A stretch of 16,523 nt of DNA. Origin: an uncultured Acetobacter sp. GTDB lineage: Bacteria > Pseudomonadota > Alphaproteobacteria > Acetobacterales > Acetobacteraceae. A program made the translations under genes and the position numbers. The stretch covers positions 1 to 16,523 of the forward strand of contig CALCDN010000015.1 of the NCBI GenBank assembly GCA_937900755.1. The letters are read 5' to 3'. Under the pieces are notes generated by a model. The model was not told the DNA's origin, searched no databases, and saw only the letters and a program-made list of their open reading frames with translations. Shown piece after piece: positions 6,826 to 14,060 of the stretch (the first letter of the stretch is position 1; every line of letters begins with the position of its first letter).

Positions 6826-7422
6826 TTACAGCACACCCTTGGTCGACGGAATGGCCTCCAGCGCACGCGGGTCCGGCTCTACCGCCATGCGCAGGGCGCG
6901 GGCAAGGGCCTTGAACGCGGCCTCGGCAATATGATGGCAGTTTTTGCCTGCCCGCTGGTTCAGGTGCAGGGTCAGCATGGCGGACATGGCGAAGGCCCGA
7001 AAAAATTCTTCCACCAGTTCCGTGTCCAGCCCGCCAATGCGGTCGCGGTCAAAGGTGGCCTCAAACGCCAGGAACGGGCGGCCAGAAAGGTCGACCACGG
7101 CCTCGCACAGGGCTTCGTCCAGCGGCACAAGGGCCGAGCCAAACCGGCGCACGCCGCGCTTGTCGCCCAGTGCGGCCCGCATGGCCTGCCCCAGCGCAAT
7201 GCCGGTATCCTCCACCGTGTGGTGGCCATCAATATGCAGGTCACCCTTGACCGTTATATCCAGATCGAACAGGCCATGCTTGGCCAGTGCGGTCAGCATA
7301 TGGTCAAAAAAGCCGATACCGGTCTCAACCCGAGCCTTGCCAGTCCCGTCCAGAGTCAGGGCAATGGCAATATCGGTTTCGCTGGTAACGCGGTGAACTG
7401 TGGCGTGGCGCGATGTTGTCAT
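6826..7422 (-). CDS. hisB: Imidazoleglycerol-phosphate dehydratase HisB
   Basis: A 198-residue mono-functional dehydratase that converts imidazole glycerol phosphate to imidazole acetol phosphate. The metal-binding signatures are both present: DGHHTVED (65-72) and CHHIAEA (162-168), with GIGFFDHML (35-43) and the DLSGRPFLAF strand between them. Length matches the stand-alone bacterial enzyme, without the phosphatase domain seen in enterobacteria. ATG 7422 is chosen; a GTG two codons upstream at 7428 is possible, and neither has a strong ribosome-binding site. As first gene of the operon it lies 58 bases after the nadE stop. The promoter may therefore be in that gap or further upstream. Confidence 0.96.
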   Translation of the reverse strand: MTTSRHATVHRVTSETDIAIALTLDGTGKARVETGIGFFDHMLTALAKHGLFDLDITVKGDLHIDGHHTVEDTGIALGQAMRAALGDKRGVRRFGSALVPLDEALCEAVVDLSGRPFLAFEATFDRDRIGGLDTELVEEFFRAFAMSAMLTLHLNQRAGKNCHHIAEAAFKALARALRMAVEPDPRALEAIPSTKGVL

Positions 7423-7480
7423 GGTCACAGCTTATAGCCCAAGACCGGGCACAATGCCATTCCACCGGCAAGGCCGGGTT

Positions 7481-9532
7481 TCAGGCTTCGGGCACATGGT
7501 CGTCCAGTTCCTTCAGCCAGATTGTCGCATTGCCATCGGAGGGGGCGCGCCAGTCCCCACGGGGGGAGAGGCTCCCTCCCGCCATGACCTTGGGGCCATT
7601 GGGCATGGCCGAACGCTTGAACTGGCTGGTGGTAAAGAAGCGGTACAGAAAAACTTTCAGCCATTTGCGAATGACCGGTAACCCATAGCTTTTGTGGTCA
7701 TGTGGCATAAAGCCCGGCGGCCACGCCCCGTGCTCCGCACTCCCCCATGCCTGCTCGGCCATAAAGGCAACGCGGGCAGGGCCAAAGCCGTGGCGCAGTA
7801 CATAGTAGAGTGTAAAGTCATGCAGGGCATATGGCCCGATCGTGTCTTCCGTGCTCTGGCTGGCCCCATCGGCCGCGGGGATCAACTCGGGCGAAATTTC
7901 GGTCGCCAGCACGGTGCGCAGCACGGTGCAGACATTACCGGGAAAATGGCCAGAGGCAATGCACCACCGGATAAGGTGCTGGATCAGGGTTTTGGGCAGG
8001 CCCGCATTGACATTGTAATGCGCCATCTGGTCGCCCACGCCGTAGGTGCACCACCCCAGCGCAAGCTCGGACAGATCCCCCGTGCCAATGACAATGCCGT
8101 TGTGCTGGTTGGCCAGCCGGAACAGAAAATCCGTGCGGAGCCCTGCCTGCACATTTTCAAACGTAATGTCATGCACGGCCTCGCCCCTGCCAAAGGGGTG
8201 GTCCATGGTCTGGAGCATAAGGGTGGCGGCGGGGCGGATGTCCAGCGTTGCGCGTGTAATGCCCAGGTGCTCCATCAGGGCGTTCGCGCTGGCCAGAGTC
8301 TGCTCCGTGGTGCCAAAGCCGGGCATGGTGTAGCCCCGTATGGCGGTGCGGGGCCAGCCCAGTTCGTCCGCCGTGCGCACGGCCACCAATAACGCATGGG
8401 TGGAGTCCAGCCCACCGGAAACGCCAATGACCATGCCCGCCGCCTTGCAGCTTTTCAGCCGCTGCCTCAGGGCTGAAACCTGGATGGTAAAGGCCTCAAA
8501 ACAGTCCTGCTCCAGCCGTGTGGCGTCCTCTGGGACGAAGGGAAAGCGCGAAAGCGGGCGCAGCAGGCCCAAATCGGCTGTTGGGGGGGCCAGGGTAAAG
8601 CCGATGCTGCGCCAGGGCTGGCCGGGGATGCCGGCCATGGCCGCGCAGTCGGCAAAGGAGCCCATCTGCGCGCGCTCGTTACGGATGAGGGTAAGGTCAA
8701 CATCGGCCACGACCGCGCGCGCGCCGGAGGGGAAGCGCTCGCTCCTGGCCAGCAGGACACCGTTTTCAAAAACGGCGGTCTGGCCATCCCATGCCAGGTC
8801 GGTGGTGGATTCGCCCTCTCCCGCCGCTGCGTACAGGTAGGCGGCCACGCACCGCGCGGACTGGGAAAGGCAGAGCAGGTCGCGAGTCCGGGCCTTGCCC
8901 ACGGTAATATCGCTGGCCGAAAGGTTGACCAGCACGGTGGCCCCCGCCATGGCCAGCGCGGCCGAGGGGGGGGTGGGCACCCACATGTCCTCGCAGATTT
9001 CTACCCCAAGGCAAAAACCGGGCACATCGCGCGCGTTGAACAGAAGGTCCACGCCAAAGGGAACGTCCTGTCCGGCCAGGTGCAGGGTTTGCCCGCGTAT
9101 GGCTGCACCTGGTGCGAAATGCCGCCGTTCATAGAATTCGCGGTAGCTGGGCAGGTAGCTTTTGGGCACCACGCCCAGAATCTGGCCCCGGTGCAGCACA
9201 ACCGCGCAATTATACAGGCTGTTCCCGTGGCGCAGGGGGGCTCCGACCACCACCACGGGCAGCAGGTCGGCCGTGGCCTGTGCCAGTGCCTGTAGTGCGC
9301 TTTCCACCGCATGCAGCACCGTACTCTGCTGGAGCAGGTCCTCAATGGAGTAACCGCTCAGCCCCAGTTCGGGAAAAACGCACAGGCCCACACCCTGTTC
9401 GGCGCAGGTCCGGGTCGTGGCCAGCACCTGCGCCACGTTGGCATGCGGGTCAGCAAGGGTGACGGGCACCGTGCAGGCCGCCACGCGCACAAATCCCTGC
9501 TGGTACAGAGATCGGAATAAGGACGTGGTCAC
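7481..9532 (-). CDS. nadE: Glutamine-dependent NAD+ synthetase NadE
   Basis: A 683-residue two-domain enzyme making NAD+ from deamido-NAD+, ATP and glutamine. The N-terminal nitrilase-type glutaminase has the full triad: E55 (FPELGLSGYS), K124 (VPKSYLPSYREFYE) and C180 (GVEICEDMW). The C-terminal synthetase has the ATP-pyrophosphatase P-loop SGGLDS (372-377). It also has the later segments GTGDLSELALGWCTYG and AHYNVNAGLPKTL of the NAD synthetase core. The length corresponds to the long bacterial form typified by the Mycobacterium enzyme (about 680). The start is GTG at 9532, with a strong GGAAGG a few bases upstream and the N-terminus FRSLYQQGFVRVAACT expected for the family. It is upstream of hisB on the same strand, 58 bases away. 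In that gap a 5-bp CCGGC/GCCGG hairpin (about 7465-7477) follows the stop but lacks a T tract, so read-through into hisB is possible. Confidence 0.96.
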   Translation of the reverse strand: MTTSLFRSLYQQGFVRVAACTVPVTLADPHANVAQVLATTRTCAEQGVGLCVFPELGLSGYSIEDLLQQSTVLHAVESALQALAQATADLLPVVVVGAPLRHGNSLYNCAVVLHRGQILGVVPKSYLPSYREFYERRHFAPGAAIRGQTLHLAGQDVPFGVDLLFNARDVPGFCLGVEICEDMWVPTPPSAALAMAGATVLVNLSASDITVGKARTRDLLCLSQSARCVAAYLYAAAGEGESTTDLAWDGQTAVFENGVLLARSERFPSGARAVVADVDLTLIRNERAQMGSFADCAAMAGIPGQPWRSIGFTLAPPTADLGLLRPLSRFPFVPEDATRLEQDCFEAFTIQVSALRQRLKSCKAAGMVIGVSGGLDSTHALLVAVRTADELGWPRTAIRGYTMPGFGTTEQTLASANALMEHLGITRATLDIRPAATLMLQTMDHPFGRGEAVHDITFENVQAGLRTDFLFRLANQHNGIVIGTGDLSELALGWCTYGVGDQMAHYNVNAGLPKTLIQHLIRWCIASGHFPGNVCTVLRTVLATEISPELIPAADGASQSTEDTIGPYALHDFTLYYVLRHGFGPARVAFMAEQAWGSAEHGAWPPGFMPHDHKSYGLPVIRKWLKVFLYRFFTTSQFKRSAMPNGPKVMAGGSLSPRGDWRAPSDGNATIWLKELDDHVPEA

Positions 9533-9639
9533 GGCTTTCCTTCCTTGCTGCGAGGAGCATGGTTCTGTCTAGCAGGCAGGCAAAGCGACCGCCAAGGGCT
9601 GGCCGCGTGCGGCTTTATGACAGGTGCGTGCATGGGTAT

Positions 9640-9661
9640 GTAAAAAAAGAGGCTTTTTTAC
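9640..9661. repeat. A/T-rich hairpin upstream of tRNA-Gly
   Basis: GTAAAAAA (9640-9647) pairs with TTTTTTAC (9654-9661) around a six-base loop AGAGGC. The stem is entirely A-T apart from its outer G-C pair. It lies between the divergent nadE and tRNA-Gly genes. It could be a bidirectional terminator-like element or part of the tRNA promoter region. Confidence 0.4.
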
Positions 9662-9671
9662 ATTTTCCCTC

Positions 9672-9699
9672 TTGCGCGATCGAACGCGCCCTCATAAAA
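9672..9699 (+). promoter_or_regulatory. Possible promoter of tRNA-Gly
   Basis: TTGCGC (9672-9677) and ATAAAA (9694-9699) are 16 bases apart and would place the transcription start about eight bases before the tRNA. Both boxes match the consensus only partly, so this is a weak call resting mainly on position. Confidence 0.25.
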
Positions 9700-9713
9700 G
9701 GAGCCCATCTGAT

Positions 9714-9788
9714 GCGGGCGTAGCTCAGGGGTAGAGCACAACCTTGCCAAGGTTGGGGTCGTGGGTTCGAATCCCATCGCCCGCTCCA
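9714..9788 (+). tRNA. tRNA-Gly (anticodon GCC)
   Basis: A complete 75-base tRNA. Acceptor strands GCGGGCG and CGCCCGC pair over seven bases. The D arm is AGCTCAGGGGTAGAGC, the anticodon loop TTGCCAA places GCC at 34-36, and the T arm carries GGTTCGAATCC. It ends with discriminator T and an encoded CCA. It decodes GGC, and GGU by wobble. It marks the boundary between the GC-rich housekeeping block and the AT-rich island. tRNA genes are common integration points, but no duplicate of its 3' end is present in the window. Confidence 0.97.
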
Positions 9789-9820
9789 GATTTTTCCAAA
9801 AAATAAAACAGTGCAAGAAT

Positions 9821-9840
9821 AGTCCTTCGGGGCTTTTTCT
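9821..9840 (+). terminator. Rho-independent terminator of tRNA-Gly
   Basis: AGTCC (9821-9825) and GGGCT (9830-9834) pair around a stable TTCG tetraloop and are followed directly by TTTTCT. The stem is short and has one G-T pair. The loop type, T tract and position 33 bases after the tRNA make it a good terminator candidate. Confidence 0.6.
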
Positions 9841-10057
9841 TGTTTGTCGCGTGCCATGGCGCATGAACATGGGCCGCCTGACATAAACCGGAGAGACTCC
9901 TGGCTTGGCGGGGTGGCGAATCCATGTTTCCTGCCAGGGATCATCGGCAGGGTTTGCGGCTGTCGTGTTTGCCCCCCTTGATGGGTCATGCATCAAACCG
10001 CCTGACAAATCAGGTCGAGCATTGCATTTTATGCGTATAATTTTTATCATTATTGGA

Positions 10058-10071
10058 GGGGCATCTCAGAT
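10058..10071 (+). repeat. 14-base repeat GGGGCATCTCAGAT, copy 1
   Basis: An exact match to 12308-12321, in the same orientation. This copy lies 15 bases before the ATG of the plus-strand glycosyltransferase, so it would fall in that gene's leader or promoter. It may be the terminal sequence of a lost insertion element or a regulatory site. The rest of the flanks do not match. Confidence 0.45.
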
Positions 10072-10086
10072 ATTTCAGGAACAAAT

Positions 10087-10836
10087 ATGTTGGACAAAAA
10101 ATATGCTGTCATAACGGCGTATAATGGAGAGACATTCAATATTATAAAAAGATGCCATGACTCCGTAAAAAATCAAAGGGTTCCAACAGATCATATCATT
10201 ATATGTGATGGAAAATACGAGGAGTTTCTTAAACTCCTTGATGCGCGTATTATAATACTTGATAAAAATCACGGAGATTACGGCAACACGCCTAGAAGTA
10301 TTGGCGCAAACCTGGTTATTTGCGAAAAGTACGATGGGTTCTGTTTTTGTGACACAGACAACTGGCTGGAACCAGACCATGTGGAGCTATGTCTTGAGCA
10401 GGCGGCAAAGTTTTATGCTCAAGGGGATTGTGACTGCGTCATTACATCCAGAATGTTTCGTACGCCTGATGAGAAAATTCTGAATATCCCTGATGACGAC
10501 ATTTCCATGCATGTTGATACGAACTGTATTTTTTATTTTCCAGGCTCCTATTATACGCTCATGACATTGGCTCTTATGCCAAAAGAGCTTACAATTGTCG
10601 GGGATCGTGTTTACTGGACGGCCCTAAAAGTAAAAAACCTCAATATTATTTATATCAGCCAAAAAACAGTTAACTATACAACTCTTTGGCGCAATCATTA
10701 TGTCTCCGCTCAAGAGGATATTCCTGAAGATGTAAGGCAGGATGCTGATAAAAACCAGTTGGAGCATTGGAGAAATAATCTTAGCCCACGGAATAAAGAG
10801 ATTTTTGAACGAGGAACAGGCATTAATATTGGCTGA
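10087..10836 (+). CDS. GT-A type glycosyltransferase of the island
   Basis: A 249-residue soluble protein with the outline of a family 2-like sugar transferase. It opens with a nucleotide-binding strand, YAVITAYNGET (6-16), continues with DHIIICDG (35-42), and has the metal and nucleotide-sugar motif CFCDTDNWLEPDH (87-98), in which D89-T-D91 is the DXD. The later HVDTNCIFYF (142-151) and a GDRVYW near 172-177 resemble a group of short glycosyltransferases seen in alphaproteobacteria, though I cannot name a donor or acceptor sugar. AGGA ends six bases before ATG 10087. The gene is strongly AT-rich compared with nadE or the his genes, suggesting acquisition by transfer. It stands alone on the plus strand and converges with the next glycosyltransferase. 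Confidence 0.75.
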   Translation: MLDKKYAVITAYNGETFNIIKRCHDSVKNQRVPTDHIIICDGKYEEFLKLLDARIIILDKNHGDYGNTPRSIGANLVICEKYDGFCFCDTDNWLEPDHVELCLEQAAKFYAQGDCDCVITSRMFRTPDEKILNIPDDDISMHVDTNCIFYFPGSYYTLMTLALMPKELTIVGDRVYWTALKVKNLNIIYISQKTVNYTTLWRNHYVSAQEDIPEDVRQDADKNQLEHWRNNLSPRNKEIFERGTGINIG

Positions 10837-11126
10837 TACGTTTATGGCCTGCGGTTAACGTCTGGCGTTAACCGCAGGCAAGGCTTTGTGCAAAGGCACG
10901 TCGAACAGCGTTCCGGGACGCTCAAAGTCCCGAGGATGCTAGTTGATGCTCGCTAAACGAAGTTCCGTTGCCCCGGTTGTGCCGCTAAAAGAGCAGGAAC
11001 AGGATTGTCAGGCCTGAGAGCGGCTGACGGGCGAGACCCATGTACGATCGGGCTCGCGGGACTATTCATACCCGCGATTGACACAGCAGGTGCTTCAGAA
11101 CCGCTTTTGAAGCTCAGGGCCTGAGC
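10837..11126. other. GC-richer, hairpin-dense gene-free segment between convergent glycosyltransferases
   Basis: No recognisable gene in 290 bases, yet composition is higher in G+C than both flanking genes. It holds a 14-bp stem (10847-10879), CGGGAC/GTCCCG (10914-10932), the palindrome TCAGGCCTGA (11008-11017), TCGCGGG/CCCGCGA (11054-11077), and a palindrome GCTCAGG-G-CCTGAGC (11112-11126) touching the stop of the minus-strand gene. A short plus-strand reading frame near 10955-11120 contains a C-x-x-C pair but lacks a start codon and a family match. It may be a decayed mobile element or a structured RNA; I cannot identify it. Confidence 0.45.
10847..10879 (+). terminator. Long perfect hairpin after the glycosyltransferase, terminator-like
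   Basis: GCCTGCGGTTAACG (10847-10860) pairs perfectly over 14 bases with CGTTAACCGCAGGC (10866-10879), leaving a five-base loop TCTGG. It begins ten bases after the stop codon and lies between two convergent genes, which suits transcription termination in both directions. It lacks a T tract on the plus strand (AAGGCTTTG follows), so it may instead be a 3'-end stabiliser or the relic of a mobile element. Confidence 0.5.
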
Positions 11127-12029
11127 CTAAGTGATGCTTTTGAAAGACGCTAATCTTTCCTTGAATTTCAGAAGTGCGGCAAAAACCTCTCCATTCGGAT
11201 TTTCCAGAAGTGCGGTCTCAATAACTTTATTGTATTCAGACAGGCGGAAAAGATTCAAATGGAACAGTTTCTCCAGATTGTTTTCACAGGCAAGGTAAGC
11301 AACGTCAGAAATTCCAGAAATCAAATCAATAACCTGACGTGAACTCCACTTCAAATCTCTATAACAGGCCCTATGGCGGTATGTTACGTCCGGGATTGCA
11401 TAAAATATTCCTGCACGCAGCATGGCTGTTACAAAAAATGGCGGGTCTTCATAGCGCAGATAGCTTGGGAAAAGAATATTATTTTCCACTATAAGGCGTC
11501 TACTATAAATGAATCGGTAATAAGCAAAGTCAAACTGATAACTATTGTAATTGACATAGCCTTCACCGGTAAACTGCAGGCCTTCGAAATGTTCTAAATC
11601 CGCAAAACTGGAAATATCCTCGGTTTCATAGGCATGTGTTATAGACCCGCCAGCTATGAGAACCTTATGGGTCACAGCGCAATTATAAAGCCTTTCCAGC
11701 GTTGTTTCTTTTGGTATGGCATCGTCTGAATCGAGGAAATAGATAAAGTCCCCGTTTGCTTTTTTGATGCCCGCATTCCGCGCGGGACCGGGACCCTGAT
11801 TGTCCTGTTTGATAATTTCAATCCGTTCAGGGTAGCGTTGTTTGTAATGATTGAGAATATTAATGGAGTTGTCAGTCGAGCCATCATCGATACAAATGAG
11901 TTCTGAAACACGTAATGTTTGCGACAGAAAGGTATTGATACTTTCATCCAAAAAAGCTTCGCAATTATAAACAGGCATAATAACGCTAACTTTTGGATTA
12001 TTTAGTCGAGAATCAAAGACGTGTTCCAT
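11127..12029 (-). CDS. Family 2 glycosyltransferase
   Basis: A 300-residue GT2 enzyme, probably transferring a sugar from a nucleotide donor to a surface glycan in the cytoplasm. Motifs in order: the opening strand PKVSVIMPVYNCEAFL (12-27), ICIDDGSTD (45-53) holding the nucleotide-binding DDGSTD, the QGPGPARNAGI turn (78-88), FLDSDD (98-103) as the metal-binding DXD, and LRYEDPPFF (191-199), where the acidic ED supplies the catalytic base region of this family. No membrane segment is seen. I start at ATG 12029 because GGAAG lies five bases upstream; in-frame ATGs at 12041 and 12053 lack such a site but are possible. The gene is AT-rich and followed directly by a GC palindrome at 11112-11126. 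Confidence 0.88.
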   Translation of the reverse strand: MEHVFDSRLNNPKVSVIMPVYNCEAFLDESINTFLSQTLRVSELICIDDGSTDNSINILNHYKQRYPERIEIIKQDNQGPGPARNAGIKKANGDFIYFLDSDDAIPKETTLERLYNCAVTHKVLIAGGSITHAYETEDISSFADLEHFEGLQFTGEGYVNYNSYQFDFAYYRFIYSRRLIVENNILFPSYLRYEDPPFFVTAMLRAGIFYAIPDVTYRHRACYRDLKWSSRQVIDLISGISDVAYLACENNLEKLFHLNLFRLSEYNKVIETALLENPNGEVFAALLKFKERLASFKSIT

Positions 12030-12053
12030 AGAATCTTCCATATTGGCGCTCAT

Positions 12054-12635
12054 GGTTTATTTTGCAAAAGCAAAGAGGGCATCCCCTGATCTTCGCGTAT
12101 CCAGACTGATTCATACGGATGGAGGCGCATATGCTGCAAAGCGTTCATTGGTATTATGGCGAACTGACGGAAAACTGCAAACCATTCCCGAACAGTGTCG
12201 CTGTTTTTTTCAAAGCGGCAAACCGCTTGGGGGCTCAGTTTCCGGGGAACATCCTCGATACGGATCAGGCAGGCTCTCTCCTGAGCGCTTCGTCGACCCT
12301 GCATTGGGGGGCATCTCAGATGCGCCTGTAGGGCCAACTCTTCCATACAGAAGTTATTTCAGGTGGTGCATCGGTGGCGCACCTGGCCAGAAGAGGGTGG
12401 TTCCGCGGGTGGCGTCTTTTGCCAGAGCAAAGAGCGTTAAACCGGATTGCCGAAGGGAGCGATAAACCAGTGTGATTGTCCGCGCCGTTTGGGAGGGGGG
12501 CTCTCCTGGCCGGATGGTTCTGCGATGGTACCGGGAGCATGTCCTTGGCACCATCGCTATTCTGGTAACCCATGGCCGCAAAAACAGGGAAGCGGGTTTA
12601 TGGCCGGGCTTGAAAAAGGGTGTGTGACACAATGT
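12054..12635. other. Unexplained 582-base gene-free segment, GC-richer than its neighbours
   Basis: Several open frames of up to about 140 codons cross this segment on both strands, but none has a credible ribosome-binding site or a family I recognise. Visible structure: AAGCGG/CCGCTT (12213-12228) beside a T-run of seven; the palindrome GCATCT-C-AGATGC (12311-12323) containing the second copy of the 14-base repeat; and GCGATGGT/ACCATCGC (12522-12557), an 8-bp stem that extends with two more pairs after one mismatch. It lies between the start of the GT2 gene and the end of the DUF3431 gene, so the GT2 promoter should be at its left end. It is probably the remains of a mobile element or a decayed gene. 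Confidence 0.45.
12308..12321 (+). repeat. 14-base repeat GGGGCATCTCAGAT, copy 2
   Basis: Identical to 10058-10071. Here the sequence continues with GC, which makes the 13-base palindrome GCATCT-C-AGATGC at 12311-12323. It is not inside any supported gene. Confidence 0.45.
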
Positions 12636-13430
12636 TCAAAGAGACGGATGTGCGTTTTTTTCTGTTTCAGCCAGAATGGTTTCATGGACAGTGCTGATTG
12701 AGATAAACTCTCTTCCAAAAAAATGTAACCAAAGTCGTTCCATGACATAACCAACAACATTATAGGATCGAACTTCGCGCAAAGCGTTAATCAATATTTT
12801 CCGGTCGATGCGGTTAACAATACTGTTCTGCACACCAAAAATCGCGCCATAGGAAAATTCTCCCAAAGAGGCATGCAGCGCTTTATCTCCGGCGACAAAG
12901 TGAGAAATTCTATATAAAAAATCGTGCGCTATGTTTGTTCCGTTATCGACACCATAGTTGCTGAAATAATCATGCGAAATCTGGAATGCACCCCAGTCGT
13001 ATGAATAGAGAGGACCCCAGTTATAGAGAGAAAATATTTCATCTCTTGAGTGTTTTCCAGTTATGGCCAGGTGCTTTTTTATAATAGCAGCAGGCGGATA
13101 ACTCTGTTTCCACTGTGTTGAGTACCCCCAGACATCTTCCGTGAAGTCGAGTTCCAGGAGGCTCAAAAAATGGGGGGCATGTTCAAAAGGGTCTGCCTGT
13201 GAGAAAACTGTAAAAGAATCATTCTGGTTCATATAGTACAGCATATGATTCAAATATGTGTCTGTTTCCCGGCCAACATTTGGGATCCGCATATAAAAAT
13301 GTACGCGCTGCAAAGCCTCAGACGGCTCTATTTCATCCCCTTTGTTGTATAGAAAAATTCTATATTTATCAGGCACATATTTAAGCCAATCTATTTTTTC
13401 ATTGTACCGTGATATAACCAGGTCCGGCAT
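12636..13430 (-). CDS. DUF3431-like protein, possible glycosyltransferase
   Basis: A 264-residue protein starting MPDLVISRYNEKIDWLKYVP (1-20). That opening, followed by IFLYNKG (25-31), IPNVGRETDTYLNHML (49-64) and FSQADPFEHAPHF (76-88), matches what I know of DUF3431. This family has the look of a GT-A fold: a nucleotide-binding start, and a Q-x-D-P-F-x-H motif as possible metal or catalytic site. No activity is established to my knowledge. No signal peptide or membrane helix is visible. A strong AGGAG lies seven bases before ATG 13430 and spans the region just after the upstream gene's stop; the ten-base gap shows an operon with the two GT25-like genes. No terminator is apparent after the stop. 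It is AT-rich like the rest of the island. Confidence 0.7.
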   Translation of the reverse strand: MPDLVISRYNEKIDWLKYVPDKYRIFLYNKGDEIEPSEALQRVHFYMRIPNVGRETDTYLNHMLYYMNQNDSFTVFSQADPFEHAPHFLSLLELDFTEDVWGYSTQWKQSYPPAAIIKKHLAITGKHSRDEIFSLYNWGPLYSYDWGAFQISHDYFSNYGVDNGTNIAHDFLYRISHFVAGDKALHASLGEFSYGAIFGVQNSIVNRIDRKILINALREVRSYNVVGYVMERLWLHFFGREFISISTVHETILAETEKNAHPSL

Positions 13431-13440
13431 AATAATTCTC

Positions 13441-14022
13441 CTAATTCAAAACAATTGGGGGCAAGCACAAAAATGAATTTAATGATCTGAAATCCCCGGA
13501 GGTTATAATTTCCATGATGTCTTTATTCTCTCTGTACTGCATTCTGTGGGTGATATGCATCAGCGGATTACACATAGAAAGAATTTTTTCAGCACCCATT
13601 CGGGAGATGGCATATTTTTCTATGCCAATTCCTTCCTTCAGTTTCAAAAGGGAAACATCCCCAGAATGGACAGTCTGTGTTTTGCCAGCATTTGTGCCAA
13701 AAAATAAGAGGAAATCCTTAAATATTCCCATATCAACAGACACTTTTGCATCGCCGTGCAAACCAAAAACCAGAATATCCCAGTCCAGATTCTGGTATGC
13801 CTCCCGCTCTTTCAAGAGCGTATCAACGGCGTCATATAAGGTGATGTCGTTTACGAAAAAATCCTTTTCTTCCTTTATAATAAGGCCACATAACTGCAAC
13901 AGGGCAGAAAGTTTGCTAATAAAGTGCTCTGAATACGTGTTGTCTCCTATATCGGCCAGCAATCCGGCTTGACGGAAGTTGCGCTCAATAATTGAAACAT
14001 CCGGGATTTTACAGTCAGACAT
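13441..14022 (-). CDS. GT25-like protein, degenerate paralogue of the preceding gene
   Basis: A 193-residue protein resembling the C-terminal two-thirds of family 25 (LPS-type) glycosyltransferases. DWDILVFG (80-87) corresponds to the D-W-D-x-L-x-x-G strand of that family, and KYAISRMGAEKIL (136-148) to its Y-x-x-S-x-x-G-A-x-x-L segment. The acidic E-D-D motif expected before DWD is not preserved: the matching place reads FFVNDITLYD (55-64). The N-terminus is also shortened. It shares the same order of motifs and a similar end, S-F-L-C-L-P-P, with the gene immediately upstream, so the pair look like diverged tandem duplicates. ATG 14022 has GAGG eight bases upstream; a TTG at 14055 is rejected. 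Donor and acceptor are unknown, and activity is uncertain. Confidence 0.65.
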   Translation of the reverse strand: MSDCKIPDVSIIERNFRQAGLLADIGDNTYSEHFISKLSALLQLCGLIIKEEKDFFVNDITLYDAVDTLLKEREAYQNLDWDILVFGLHGDAKVSVDMGIFKDFLLFFGTNAGKTQTVHSGDVSLLKLKEGIGIEKYAISRMGAEKILSMCNPLMHITHRMQYRENKDIMEIITSGDFRSLNSFLCLPPIVLN

Positions 14023-14060
14023 TATTTTAACCTCATATGATCCATGGTCATGCAATGGGT

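Larger units (their letters stand above)
9789..10086 (+). other. Gene-free stretch between tRNA-Gly and the first island glycosyltransferase
   Basis: These 298 bases hold the tRNA terminator (9821-9840) and then about 230 bases in which I see no gene. Base composition falls sharply after about 10015. The 14-base repeat GGGGCATCTCAGAT (10058-10071) lies just before the next gene, followed by its ribosome-binding site AGGA at 10077. No clear promoter boxes are visible, although the AT-rich 10025-10055 would be a natural place for them. Confidence 0.4.

Noticed and set aside
6690..6866. N-terminal extension of HisH by 59 codons
   Set aside because: The added residues have no homology, while the start at 6689 gives the family N-terminus with a ribosome-binding site.
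9714..9788. tRNA-Gly as an attachment site with a duplicated 3' end
   Set aside because: I found no second copy of the tRNA 3' end and no integrase in the window, so an att pair cannot be supported.
11018..11055. Group II intron domain V-like stretch (GACGGGCGAGACCCATGTACG)
   Set aside because: The flanking strands do not pair in the domain V pattern, and no reverse transcriptase is present.
12050..12346. Minus-strand frame of 98 codons overlapping the start of the GT2 gene
   Set aside because: No family recognised and no convincing ribosome-binding site; I treat it as part of the unexplained segment.
12043..12465. Plus-strand frame of 140 codons
   Set aside because: No ribosome-binding site, low-complexity translation, antisense to the GT2 start and crossing the palindromes.
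13484..13496. ATCTGAAATCCCC as an inverted partner of the 14-base repeat
   Set aside because: It differs from the expected ATCTGAGATGCCCC and lies inside the coding sequence of the GT25-like gene, so the likeness is best explained by chance.
14023..14055. TTG start at 14055 for the second GT25-like gene
   Set aside because: ATG 14022 has a good GAGG site at eight bases, while the TTG has none and would sit directly after the previous stop.
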